64,000 nucleotides of DNA from Acidobacteriota bacterium (GTDB lineage Bacteria > Acidobacteriota > Blastocatellia > RBC074). Below are positions 49,219 to 57,681 of this stretch, piece after piece; position 1 is the first letter of the stretch; the number at the start of each line of letters is the position of its first letter. The stretch spans positions 1 to 64,000 of the forward strand of contig JAFDVI010000032.1 of assembly GCA_018269055.1 (NCBI GenBank), read 5' to 3'. The notes under the pieces are model-generated. The model made no database searches. It was given only the letters and a program-made list of their open reading frames with translations, and had not been told where the DNA came from. The translations under genes and the position numbers were made by a program.

Positions 49219-50034
49219 TTATGTTTCGAGCAGGGCTTCAATCAGTTGTTGGGCTTCACCACGTGAGCCTTTTAGTATTTTTGCTTTGTGAACCAATTGC
49301 GTCAGCGCCGGCAGCGCTCGTTCAGGAGCCGAACGCGCCGAAACGGTGTGCGCCAACAACGCCAGTACTCCACGGCCAGCCGTCAGCGAACGTGGTTGCC
49401 AGATCGCTTCCGGTTCGTATTGACTCAGAATCACCTTTCCGACCGGAAGCGGTCGCGTGCCCAACCTGCCTCCCACGCTTTCCACCGAAAATTCGGTTTG
49501 CCGGTACGTTTCGGGATCACGACGTTGGGGCGATTTCGGAAACGGGTGCACTCGCCCTGTTTCATCCAACACCGCGTATTCGTCCGAATAGTATTCCGCC
49601 CCGGCGCGAACCAGTTCTTCGACCAGGGTGGATTTCCCGCTCATACTGCTTCCGGGAATGATGATCGCCTGTCCGCGCCATCCCACGACACCGGCGTGAA
49701 TGAACACGCGTCGTTTCGCGTATTCGGCGACGTAAAGCTGGATTTCCGAAGCCAGCGTTTCCACCACATCGCTCAATTCGTGCGACCGGGCGATGCGGTC
49801 AAAATCACTGTATGCCAGATGAAATTTTCGCTGGCCGGGTCGCGGCCCCGGTCCTCCGACAAACAGCGAAAAGATGCGCCCAACCGTTTGGCCGCGCGCA
49901 ACTTTCCAGCCCGGAGGCAAAATCGCTGTCAGTTGTTCCAACGCTTCCGGCTTGTTGGTTCGCAAACCGATGCGCAATCCGTACGTTTGTACTGTCAGTC
50001 CAGCCGCCCAACCCAGGCGGTCGAGTTTGCGCAT
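49219..50034 (-). CDS. HprK-like kinase associated with PqqD protein
   Basis: A 271-residue kinase related to the C-terminal domain of HPr kinase/phosphorylase. The P-loop is PGSSMSGKSTL (127-137), preceded by HAGVVGW and followed by YYSDEYAVLDE containing the acidic pair at 151-152. It is not a true HprK, as it lacks the rest of that enzyme and no HPr gene is near. Kinase/PqqD pairs like this are catalogued in protein-family databases without assigned function. Its stop is 31 bases before the PqqD-knottin ATG, so the genes are co-transcribed; the PqqD-bound peptide is the likely substrate. Confidence 0.85.
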   Translation of the reverse strand: MRKLDRLGWAAGLTVQTYGLRIGLRTNKPEALEQLTAILPPGWKVARGQTVGRIFSLFVGGPGPRPGQRKFHLAYSDFDRIARSHELSDVVETLASEIQLYVAEYAKRRVFIHAGVVGWRGQAIIIPGSSMSGKSTLVEELVRAGAEYYSDEYAVLDETGRVHPFPKSPQRRDPETYRQTEFSVESVGGRLGTRPLPVGKVILSQYEPEAIWQPRSLTAGRGVLALLAHTVSARSAPERALPALTQLVHKAKILKGSRGEAQQLIEALLET

Positions 50035-50095
50035 TCAGAGCGTATCCCATTTCAGCCGGGGTAATTTCGTTGTCTTCATGTTTCCTGAGAAATTC

Positions 50096-50200
50096 GGATC
50101 GCGTTTGAGAAATGATGATGGGGGAGATCCGCCAAAGCGCCCAGACAGAAGGTAGTCAGCATTCACCGAATCTGTCATCATCATTTCCGAAACGCGATCC
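50096..50200. repeat. Long inverted repeat upstream of HprK-PqqD genes
   Basis: Arms 50096-50120 and 50176-50200 match in 23 of 25 bases, separated by 55 bases, in the gap between the C25 peptidase gene and the HprK-like gene. It could be an RNA hairpin controlling read-through into the downstream genes or a small mobile palindrome. Confidence 0.8.
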
Positions 50201-50214
50201 TTCGTGGTGCTCTC

Positions 50215-53200
50215 TCAACGCAATCGCATGGTCGGATCGCCGAAAAACACCCACGTCAATCGCGTGTCGCGGTCAGTTGTCACCGATTTCGCCTGGCGCA
50301 CGGCATCGCCCAGAATCTGTCCGGGGATGAATAACTTCGAAAAAACCGCTTTATCCATCAACTCTTGCGGATCGGGTTCCGTGTATCCGGTTCCGGCCCA
50401 AACAGCGAGCGCACCGCCAGTCGTGTTTTTCAACAGGGTTTCAGCCAAGCTTTCCGCTCCGGGTTCCAGGAAGTAACCCGTCAGGCAGGTCATCATCACG
50501 TACACCGTCGGTTTGTTGCCGTTCTGCAATGCGGCGGCGTCCGTCACTGTCAGAATGTCGCCATTCCACAAATCAAAGGAACCGTGCCCGAAGTAATTGA
50601 CCAGTCGCGGCCCACGATTGAGTGCCGCCAACAGGTTTGCGCGCGTCGTGGCATCGCTGTTTTGAGAACGAAGAATCATGGTCGCTGTTTGTCCGGCGGG
50701 AACTTGCGTTTGCAGGCTGTTGATCAGATTTTCAAAGTTGTATTCGATGTTCTGGTCGGCCACCAGCACGGTTTCTTTGGATGGAGTCGCCTTGTCATAA
50801 TTCAGCAGCCGCTCAACCATTCGCTGTGCTTCAGCAGCAGTTCGCGCGGGCAACCGGCCAACGGTCAAATCGGGCAATCCGTCGCCGTCAAAATCCACCA
50901 GGGCGTCGTCGCTGGCGGTTTCCAACGTTCCGGCATCTACCAACCGGGTCGGCACCAAATCCGAGTTACCGTTATTCATGTAATTACGCGGATCGTAACT
51001 GGCGTCTCCGCCCAACAAAACGTATTTCGGCTTGCTGTTCCAAAACGTCGCCGCAAAGGCCAGAAAGTCGCTCAACCCGGAAGCCGTTTTGTGGCCGAAG
51101 CTGATTTCATCGTAAACATCTTCAATGTCCACAACTTCGACACGCCAACCTTGCGAACGACGAAGCGCAACAAGCGGGCTGAATTGAGCCGCCAGCGTGC
51201 CGTGCGTAATCAACAGCAAATCGGCGCGATTCCCCTTCGCCAACCAATTCGAAGGAATGTTCGCTTTGACCTCCACCGGAATGAGCATTCGTGGCGGGCA
51301 GAGCGCCAGCAACCGACGCTGCCCACTGCCCTGCGGAGTCGTCGTGACGCTGAACCCAACCGTTTCCTGTTTGATCGTTGTTTCCAGTTCGAGGACGTTC
51401 CGTTCATCAGTCACGTCAAACACGCGAATTCCCTTATCCGTAAACCCATTGATGGTCACTCGCTGAAGCGCCTGGACGTTTAAGGTCAACGCGTCGCTGT
51501 CTGCCCGATAGGCGCGCGGGTAAGTCAGCCGCAGATAAGCCACCAGACTGTAATCACTGTCGCTGCCTGCGTTTTGCAGCGTTACGGTATTGACCCCGTC
51601 CAGTAGCTGGGCCTGTGGGACGGCAAAACGTTGCACGCCTTGCCCTTGCCCGTTGAAATTGACCGAGCCAAGCGACACGCCATTGAAAATTACGCTGGTC
51701 ACATGAGAAACCGTCGTGATTCCCTGCAACGCGATTTCAAGCGTGGCATCGGTTGGCGCGGAACGATCCACCGTCGGCACCACTAACGTTTGATCCAAGG
51801 CTTCTGTGGGCGTGACAATCGCGCCAAAGAAATTTTCTGCCGCGCCGTTCAACAACGTGGCCATATACGTTTCACGGTCGCGCCGTTCAACGGTTTGCAT
51901 AAATCCGGGCCCCGCCGGTGAACCATTTACTTGCGTAAGCTTGCGAATCCGTATGCCAGCGCCCTTGTCCGCCAGCAACCAGTACACCCGTGTGTCAGTG
52001 ACAGGCGTGTCGAGTCCCATTCCATAAAATTCCACGCTATCTGCCGGATCGAAGCGTCCGTCTTCGCTGCCGGTCACATGGATCGGGACTTCGCGCCCGT
52101 CCACGTACAATTTCAGATTGCGCGGATTGGCTTGCGGATCGAGTCCGGCGGCCAGCAACTCCGGTTGCATGACGCGATACCAGCCTTCTTGTTTGATGGC
52201 CAGTTTGACCGCTCGTTCGCCGCCCAACATTCGCAAGGACAATTCGGCGCTGTCCTTCGGCTCACCGGCCTTGGCGTTGCGGACGGCGGCGCTCAAATAG
52301 GAACCGGGCAATGCGCCAACGGACGTTACTTCATGAGTCGCTCGCATTTCCTGTGCTGCCTGGCGGCTCATCGCTTCGAGCGTGATGGAATTTTGAGAGG
52401 AATTGGAATTCGGAGCCGACCGATTGGATTTCTTTCCGCCCTTGTTCTGAGACGCGCCAGGCCCAAAGAGCGGAGTGAACGGCCCATGCAAAGTATGTGT
52501 CCCATCAAGGTCAATGTCTTCCAGCCAATACGCCGAATTGGCCGAACCGTCTTCATCCGTCCAGCGATACGACCGCCCCGTAGTCAGCGTGGCGCGTCGG
52601 CCAACCGCCAGCGAAGAACCGGCGATGATGTTTTTGGTGATGAGCGTACGTTGGCCGTTTTCTTCGCGGTAAATGCGGAAGCCCAGATTGTTCACCTCGT
52701 GGCCGGTGCGCCAGCGCAACTCGACTCCGTCGGCTGTGGCTACAGTCTGCACGCCGCGCATCCGCACCGCCGTCGGCGTTGCAGGTGAAGGCGGAGCAAA
52801 CACCCAGGGCGAAAACGCCGTTACTCCGGCGACGTTGACGTAATCATTGGTGACGTTCACCGTGCCGCCCACCTCAACCCAGTTTCCGGTTCCGGTGGAA
52901 TCGCGCCACAATTTCAGATTGCCTTCGGGGACTACTCCTAGCTCTCCTTGCAGATAACGTAACTGCACCGTTGCGGAAAAAGCCGTGATGCCAGTCGGCT
53001 CCAGCGTGTACAGGCGATTAACAGCGTTGGAGATGTTGCCCGGCAACGATCCTTTGACCAACGACACCGTCATTGTCGGCGAAGACAGTGTCGCAGAAGC
53101 GAAATTGATCGTGTTCAGCGAGTTGCCGAAGCAATAGGTCGTGGCCGTGGCAATGGTCGTGCGTTTGACAATGCCGACCAGATCACCATTTCCTGAACAT

Positions 53201-54660
53201 GCGGAGGCTCCGCCTGTGTGCGTCAGCGTGCTGTTGCCACTGCTCAAATCGGTCGTCAGCGTCAGCGTTCCTCCGACTGTAGTGTCAACACCCAAGGTCA
53301 CGCCCGGTTGACTACCAGCGGTATTGTTGATGGTTAGATTGTTGAATGTTGATGTGGCTGTGCCGCCAATAGTCTGTGCGGCGGCACCATTGAAATTGAT
53401 CGTGCTGGTGCCGGCAGTAAAAGTGCCGGCGTTCGACCAATCTCCTTTGACATTGACTATCTGTGATCCCGACAAAGTTAATGGCGCGCTGCTGTTAATC
53501 GTTACGGAACCATTTACCGTCCGGGTCGCTCCGAGCGTCCAGGTCTTGGTCCCTGCATTGGTGATGGTCAGGTTGTTATAGTTACGATCGGTTATTGGTT
53601 GGGCGGCGCCGTAGTATTCAACTGTACCGTTGGTGTCAATACTAGTTGTTGTAAAAGCGGCCGTAGCGATCAATGAAGCATTTGCCGCTGGACCCAAGCC
53701 AGTTAAATCAACCGTACGAATCAAACCACTCGCACCCATAGTCAATACACTAGTGGCAGCAGTGCTCGTAACAGAGCCGCTCGTATTTGTGAAATCCAGC
53801 GTGCCGTCAACAACAAGCGTCGCCGAGGAGAGCGACATCGTGACCCCCGCCACATCAAGTGTTGTCCCCGAACTTATTGTGGCAGTAGTGAGAACCGTTG
53901 TAGCACCACCAAGTGTCTTAGTCCCGCTTCCCGAAAGTGTCAGGTTATTGTAAGTCGTCGAATATATTGTTTGTGCCCCGGCTCCGTTGTAAACCACTGT
54001 GCTGCTTGTGCCGGGATTCAGAGAACCTCCAGTAATTGAGCCGCCGAGGTTAAGTGTGCCTGTACTTGTCAGATTGATAAAGTTTTCAGTGCCACTTCCA
54101 TTCATCGTAACACTGCCGCTGACGGTGGCTGTACCAGTTGATATGCTTAGGATGATGTCGTCATTGCCCGCCCCCACGTTTGCCATCGTTAACGAAGCAC
54201 AACTGAAAGTTCCAGCACCAACAGCGAGAGTCCTCGCACTTGAACCATCGCTTGGTGCATTCATTGTAACGGCACCAGTAACTGTCAGGCTGTTGGTTCC
54301 GCTTATTGTGATCCCAGTAGCGGTGTTACCAGAGTTGAGCGTGAGCGTAGCACATGTAAAGCTCCCATTAACGGTAACAGTATGGCCGTTTGCAATGATT
54401 ACATCATCGCCGCTCGCTGGGACTCCGCTTGGGCTCCAAGTTCCGGCGGTACCCCAGTTTCCAGTTCCGGTACTGGTTTTTGTCGCCGCATAACTAGGAG
54501 AGGCCTCAAAAACCAATAGTGCCAATGCGAAAGCAAAGACAGCCCACAATTTGGGCGCCCAACAACTACGTACATTCAAAAATCCAATTTGAATAAACAA
54601 GCTACGAAGATTGAGACTTCGTATTGCTTCGTGGGTGAGTCTCAAAGCAGGGTGTAACAT
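50215..54660 (-). CDS. Exported C25-family (gingipain-like) cysteine peptidase
   Basis: A 1481-residue secreted protein. A hydrophobic segment (LWAVFAFALALLVFEASPSYA) ends the signal peptide. Residues ~60-640 are repetitive beta-strand sequence typical of surface proteins (GTWSPSGVPASGDDVIIANGHTVTV). A fibronectin-like segment follows (GVELRWRTGHEVNNLGFRIYRE). The C-terminal ~450 residues are a peptidase C25 domain with catalytic His in LVNYFGHGSFDLWNG and Cys in VYVMMTCLTGYF. AAGGAG precedes the ATG. It is co-oriented with the kinase/PqqD-knottin genes downstream; a role in processing the knottin is possible but not shown. Confidence 0.86.
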   Translation of the reverse strand: MLHPALRLTHEAIRSLNLRSLFIQIGFLNVRSCWAPKLWAVFAFALALLVFEASPSYAATKTSTGTGNWGTAGTWSPSGVPASGDDVIIANGHTVTVNGSFTCATLTLNSGNTATGITISGTNSLTVTGAVTMNAPSDGSSARTLAVGAGTFSCASLTMANVGAGNDDIILSISTGTATVSGSVTMNGSGTENFINLTSTGTLNLGGSITGGSLNPGTSSTVVYNGAGAQTIYSTTYNNLTLSGSGTKTLGGATTVLTTATISSGTTLDVAGVTMSLSSATLVVDGTLDFTNTSGSVTSTAATSVLTMGASGLIRTVDLTGLGPAANASLIATAAFTTTSIDTNGTVEYYGAAQPITDRNYNNLTITNAGTKTWTLGATRTVNGSVTINSSAPLTLSGSQIVNVKGDWSNAGTFTAGTSTINFNGAAAQTIGGTATSTFNNLTINNTAGSQPGVTLGVDTTVGGTLTLTTDLSSGNSTLTHTGGASACSGNGDLVGIVKRTTIATATTYCFGNSLNTINFASATLSSPTMTVSLVKGSLPGNISNAVNRLYTLEPTGITAFSATVQLRYLQGELGVVPEGNLKLWRDSTGTGNWVEVGGTVNVTNDYVNVAGVTAFSPWVFAPPSPATPTAVRMRGVQTVATADGVELRWRTGHEVNNLGFRIYREENGQRTLITKNIIAGSSLAVGRRATLTTGRSYRWTDEDGSANSAYWLEDIDLDGTHTLHGPFTPLFGPGASQNKGGKKSNRSAPNSNSSQNSITLEAMSRQAAQEMRATHEVTSVGALPGSYLSAAVRNAKAGEPKDSAELSLRMLGGERAVKLAIKQEGWYRVMQPELLAAGLDPQANPRNLKLYVDGREVPIHVTGSEDGRFDPADSVEFYGMGLDTPVTDTRVYWLLADKGAGIRIRKLTQVNGSPAGPGFMQTVERRDRETYMATLLNGAAENFFGAIVTPTEALDQTLVVPTVDRSAPTDATLEIALQGITTVSHVTSVIFNGVSLGSVNFNGQGQGVQRFAVPQAQLLDGVNTVTLQNAGSDSDYSLVAYLRLTYPRAYRADSDALTLNVQALQRVTINGFTDKGIRVFDVTDERNVLELETTIKQETVGFSVTTTPQGSGQRRLLALCPPRMLIPVEVKANIPSNWLAKGNRADLLLITHGTLAAQFSPLVALRRSQGWRVEVVDIEDVYDEISFGHKTASGLSDFLAFAATFWNSKPKYVLLGGDASYDPRNYMNNGNSDLVPTRLVDAGTLETASDDALVDFDGDGLPDLTVGRLPARTAAEAQRMVERLLNYDKATPSKETVLVADQNIEYNFENLINSLQTQVPAGQTATMILRSQNSDATTRANLLAALNRGPRLVNYFGHGSFDLWNGDILTVTDAAALQNGNKPTVYVMMTCLTGYFLEPGAESLAETLLKNTTGGALAVWAGTGYTEPDPQELMDKAVFSKLFIPGQILGDAVRQAKSVTTDRDTRLTWVFFGDPTMRLR

Positions 54661-55038
54661 CTCAGTAGGCTCCTTTCCCCGGAACTGGCCAACAGTTCCT
54701 CTCAGGGTAAGAGTTATCTCCGCCCAGACCTGCTATTCAAACAGCACGAGTACCAGGGGGAAAATCAATTGATATTTTCGGGGCTTGGAACCGGTAGGAA
54801 CGGGACTGAAAACCGGCAAAGGAATCTTGGAGCGGTTAGCAACCAGTGATCGAAAAGGCCAACTTAATCGTCTCTATCCTCCCTTTCAGGAGTGCCAACA
54901 TTAGGCCAACCCTTTTACTAACCTTGTAAGAATACTGCTGACTTATACGGCCAGATATATGTCCTGTCAAGCGAGATTAAATGCAAGAGGCTGTCAATTT
55001 TGGCTTTTAGGGGCTTGGATTGGCTTTTCGCGGGGAAT
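54661..55038. other. Intergenic region with hairpin in the C25 leader
   Basis: No gene is seen in this gap. A perfect 7-bp hairpin (GGAACTG at 54681-54687 with CAGTTCC at 54693-54699) lies just upstream of the C25 peptidase Shine-Dalgarno. Promoter elements were not assigned with confidence. Confidence 0.5.
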
Positions 55039-56178
55039 TTATCGGCTGAATTGTTGCGACAATTGGCCGACTTTTGCCAACGCGGCTCGGTGGGTGGGAA
55101 ATCGCGCGGGAAATTCGGTCAAAAGCTGATCGGCAAGCTCACGAAGCGAGATTTCGCCGGCCATTCGCCCCAGGATAAAGCTGACGATCCGGCCGTCTTC
55201 GTTCAGCGAAGGCGAGAATTCCGAAGCGCGGCGACGCAATTGCGATGGCGACAATGGCGTGCCGAAAAACGTGGATTGTCGAAATTCGGCCTTCACGGCT
55301 TGCTGCTGACGAATTGTGGTTTGCCAACTCCACAAATAGTCATCCACGATCAGGTTGGCGCTCAATCGAGCGTCCACGTTGTCTCCGATCTGCACCGCCA
55401 CAGGCTTCAGAAACGGAAACATCGCGCTGCCATACACTGCCGCCCCGCCGCCCGGCGCATTACTGAAGCCGACACCATCGGCCAGCACAGTGTCAAACCA
55501 AACCAACACTCCGTGCGCGTCGCCTGGTTGCGTGATATTCCAGTGAAGGTCTGCGCTGACGTTGGCGGATTCGAGAGTTGAATAATCAAGCTCTGCCCAA
55601 GGTTTCGCTTCGGTCAAAAGCTGATCGGCTGCGACGCGCCCTTTGCTCCAGGTGTTAAGCACGAGCTTGCGCGCCGCTTGCATGTTGAAACCGTGATTAT
55701 GCTGTTCCCAAGGCTCGACAAATTCCGCATACAGTTTTGGCGCGGTGACAATCGCCGCCCACATCGTGTCGTGTTGCGGAATCAGCACTCCGCCCGGAGC
55801 CAAGTGACGCCGCCGAGCATCCGCAATCGAAGCGAAGTGATGCCCCAGAAACGGCAACACGCCGCGCAGGTCGGAAACGATCACGTCCGCTCGTTCGGGC
55901 AAGGTGATGTTGGTCGAAAGGTCCTGTATGAATTCTATCCGGTCTGCGTAACCGTTCGCCGCGGCGATTTCGCGTGCAATTTGAATCGCATCGTTCGGTT
56001 CAACCGCGTAAACGCGCCGCGCGCCAAGCTGGCAAGCCAGTAGCGCACAGATTCCGGTTCCGGCGCCAATATCCAACACCACCGATCCGGGTTTAACGGA
56101 TTGCCGCAACGCTTGGACATAGGTTTCCATACGCACCTGGTCGGCCATCATTGATCCGTAACTGGCTACGCTATACAT
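55039..56178 (-). CDS. PRMT-like SAM methyltransferase of the lasso operon
   Basis: A 379-residue methyltransferase resembling protein arginine methyltransferases. Motif I is VLDIGAGTG (34-42), the post-I acidic residue is in YAVEPN, and the region after is DVIVSDLRGVLPFLG followed by a beta-rich C-terminal half. The double-Glu loop of true arginine methyltransferases is not intact (SDLRG instead of SEWMG), so arginine as substrate is doubtful. It overlaps the upstream kinase gene by 13 bases and ends the lasso operon. A tailoring role on the lasso peptides is inferred; neither predicted core contains Arg. Confidence 0.83.
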   Translation of the reverse strand: MYSVASYGSMMADQVRMETYVQALRQSVKPGSVVLDIGAGTGICALLACQLGARRVYAVEPNDAIQIAREIAAANGYADRIEFIQDLSTNITLPERADVIVSDLRGVLPFLGHHFASIADARRRHLAPGGVLIPQHDTMWAAIVTAPKLYAEFVEPWEQHNHGFNMQAARKLVLNTWSKGRVAADQLLTEAKPWAELDYSTLESANVSADLHWNITQPGDAHGVLVWFDTVLADGVGFSNAPGGGAAVYGSAMFPFLKPVAVQIGDNVDARLSANLIVDDYLWSWQTTIRQQQAVKAEFRQSTFFGTPLSPSQLRRRASEFSPSLNEDGRIVSFILGRMAGEISLRELADQLLTEFPARFPTHRAALAKVGQLSQQFSR

Positions 56179-57221
56179 AATTGTTCGAGGCTGGCTGATT
56201 GATTCTCCGCTTCATTTTCCACAGATCGGGCGAAGCGCATAAGAGGTCTGGGCAGGTTTTGAACATCTTCGACAATGGACTGGCAAAGCTTGGGAATGAA
56301 TTTTGGATCTGCGTGCGGAGTGATTTTTCGTAACGGGATTTGTCGGCATAAACGGCCTAAAGAACCAAACTCGGCGGCTCGCATCGGTTTCTCCAGCAGG
56401 TAATTTGCGTACGTGTTGGCTACCAGCGTCACCAGTTTTTGATTGTCAGGTAGCGATTCGACAAAAGGCGCTGCCGGATTAGAGCTGCGTTCGTCTAGAA
56501 CGTAAATGGCTGCGAGCGTCACCGGTTGCCTCTGAAATCCCACGCGGCTTTCCGCCAAATCCAGATAGCGTTTGTCCCAGGTCGGCGTCATCAACGGTAA
56601 AGCGTCTTCAGAACCGAACAAAGCCTCGACTGACGAAGGCCACAGCCGAACGCGGGGATACGCCGGACGCACCCAAAAACGGTCGGCCACTTCATCCAAC
56701 GCCACAATGTCATCCGCCAGAACTTGATAGCCTGCGCCGGCAAATGCCGCAGCGGTCGTAGATTTTCCCGCGCCAGAAGCTCCAACCAAAGCAATTGCGC
56801 GCTCGCCTAGCACCACCGCGCTGGCGTGCAAACAGGTCACTCCGCGCAAGCGCAAAACCAAGCCAAGCACAGGTCCGAGCAAATACGTCGCTGCATCCTC
56901 CAGCGTTTGCGATTGCGGCCAGGTCACCCAAATTTGCGTTCCGCGCCGATCCAAAATGAATTCCGTGTTGTCGGCATAGAGCAGGCGAATGTATTCGCTC
57001 CCAGCCACATTCCAAACCCGCAGAACGGGTTCACCGTGATCATCTTCATAGGGAGTTGAATAGAATGCTTGCGCTTCGAGTAAAGCCGCATCTCGCCAAT
57101 CAGGCATTTTCCCGAGCCAGACGTGCAAATCTGCAGCCTCGGCTGAATGTAAGGCTGTTGCTCCGGGAATCAAACTTTCGGCTTGAATCACCAAATTATA
57201 AGCAGTGCTGAGATATGACAT
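56166..57221 (-). CDS. HprK-like lasso-peptide kinase
   Basis: A 351-residue kinase with a ~130-residue N-terminal domain and an HprK-like catalytic domain: LHASAVVLGERAIALVGASG, P-loop GASGAGKST (147-155), acidic pair DDIVALDE (170-177). Kinases of this family in lasso clusters (for example that of paeninodin) phosphorylate the C-terminal Ser of the precursor. Both precursors here end in Thr, the analogous acceptor. It follows precursor 2 by 47 bases and overlaps the methyltransferase gene. Confidence 0.87.
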   Translation of the reverse strand: MSYLSTAYNLVIQAESLIPGATALHSAEAADLHVWLGKMPDWRDAALLEAQAFYSTPYEDDHGEPVLRVWNVAGSEYIRLLYADNTEFILDRRGTQIWVTWPQSQTLEDAATYLLGPVLGLVLRLRGVTCLHASAVVLGERAIALVGASGAGKSTTAAAFAGAGYQVLADDIVALDEVADRFWVRPAYPRVRLWPSSVEALFGSEDALPLMTPTWDKRYLDLAESRVGFQRQPVTLAAIYVLDERSSNPAAPFVESLPDNQKLVTLVANTYANYLLEKPMRAAEFGSLGRLCRQIPLRKITPHADPKFIPKLCQSIVEDVQNLPRPLMRFARSVENEAENQSASLEQLCIA

Positions 57222-57268
57222 AGGACGAGTGATTGTGCTGAAACCATTTGGAACGCAAATTCAAACGT

Positions 57269-57442
57269 TTAGGTTTTATCTGTCTGTCCCTTCCCCCCAT
57301 CCATCATGCCGCTCATATCCACAGTGCGCGTGATCTCGCTGATATTGCCATAAAGTACCAGTTCAGGTTTTTGATAATTGCGTTTGACCAAAGTCTTTTC
57401 AATCTGGTTTTCCGAATTGCTGGTGGTGTTGCTGAAATTCAT
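57269..57442 (-). CDS. Lasso-peptide precursor 2 (Thr1 core)
   Basis: A 57-residue peptide read directly from the minus strand. It starts at an ATG with the strong ribosome-binding site AAGGAGGGA. The leader contains the recognition motif YQKPELVLYGNISEIT (Tyr23, Pro26, Leu28, Gly32, Thr38), fitting YxxPxLxxxGxxxxxT. With Thr38 at position -2, cleavage after Arg39 gives the 18-residue core TVDMSGMMDGGKGQTDKT. Asp9 of the core (Asp48) is correctly placed for a nine-residue macrolactam with Thr1. Thr1 is unusual, since Gly, Ala, Ser or Cys normally occupy position 1. The last residue is Thr, a possible phosphorylation site. Confidence 0.9.
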   Translation of the reverse strand: MNFSNTTSNSENQIEKTLVKRNYQKPELVLYGNISEITRTVDMSGMMDGGKGQTDKT

Positions 57443-57510
57443 TCTCCCTCCTTGCTCGTAAGTTAGTGACTGGCCATTTCAAAGTTAGTCCGTCACGAAT
57501 CGAGGAGAAT

Positions 57511-57681
57511 TCAGGTTTTATTTGTCATTCCCATGCCGCCATCCGCCATTCCCATCATGTCAATTGCTTGAGTGATCTCGCTCAGGTTTCCATAAAGCAC
57601 CAGTTCCGGACATTGATATACTTTCTTGGCTGCCTCATGTGCTTTGAGATTGTCCGAAACAACTGACAGATTCGACTCCAT
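57511..57681 (-). CDS. Lasso-peptide precursor 1 (Ala1 core)
   Basis: A 56-residue peptide found by reading the minus strand. AGGAGA precedes the ATG. Leader motif YQCPELVLYGNLSEIT (Tyr22, Pro25, Leu27, Gly31, Thr37) fits the recognition consensus bound by PqqD-type B1 proteins. Cleavage after Gln38 yields the 18-residue core AIDMMGMADGGMGMTNKT. Asp9 (Asp47) can close a nine-residue ring with Ala1, leaving a nine-residue tail ending in Thr. The first 47 bases overlap the 3' end of the cyclase gene in another frame. Leader and core align without gaps with precursor 2. Confidence 0.92.
   Translation of the reverse strand: MESNLSVVSDNLKAHEAAKKVYQCPELVLYGNLSEITQAIDMMGMADGGMGMTNKT

Noticed and set aside
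49219-50034. True HPr kinase/phosphorylase
   Set aside because: Only the P-loop domain is related; no HPr or PTS genes are present and the neighbours are PqqD and nucleotidyltransferase genes.
57269-57681. Asp3 of the lasso cores as ring acceptor
   Set aside because: A three-residue macrolactam cannot be threaded; Asp9 fits the known 7-9 residue ring sizes.
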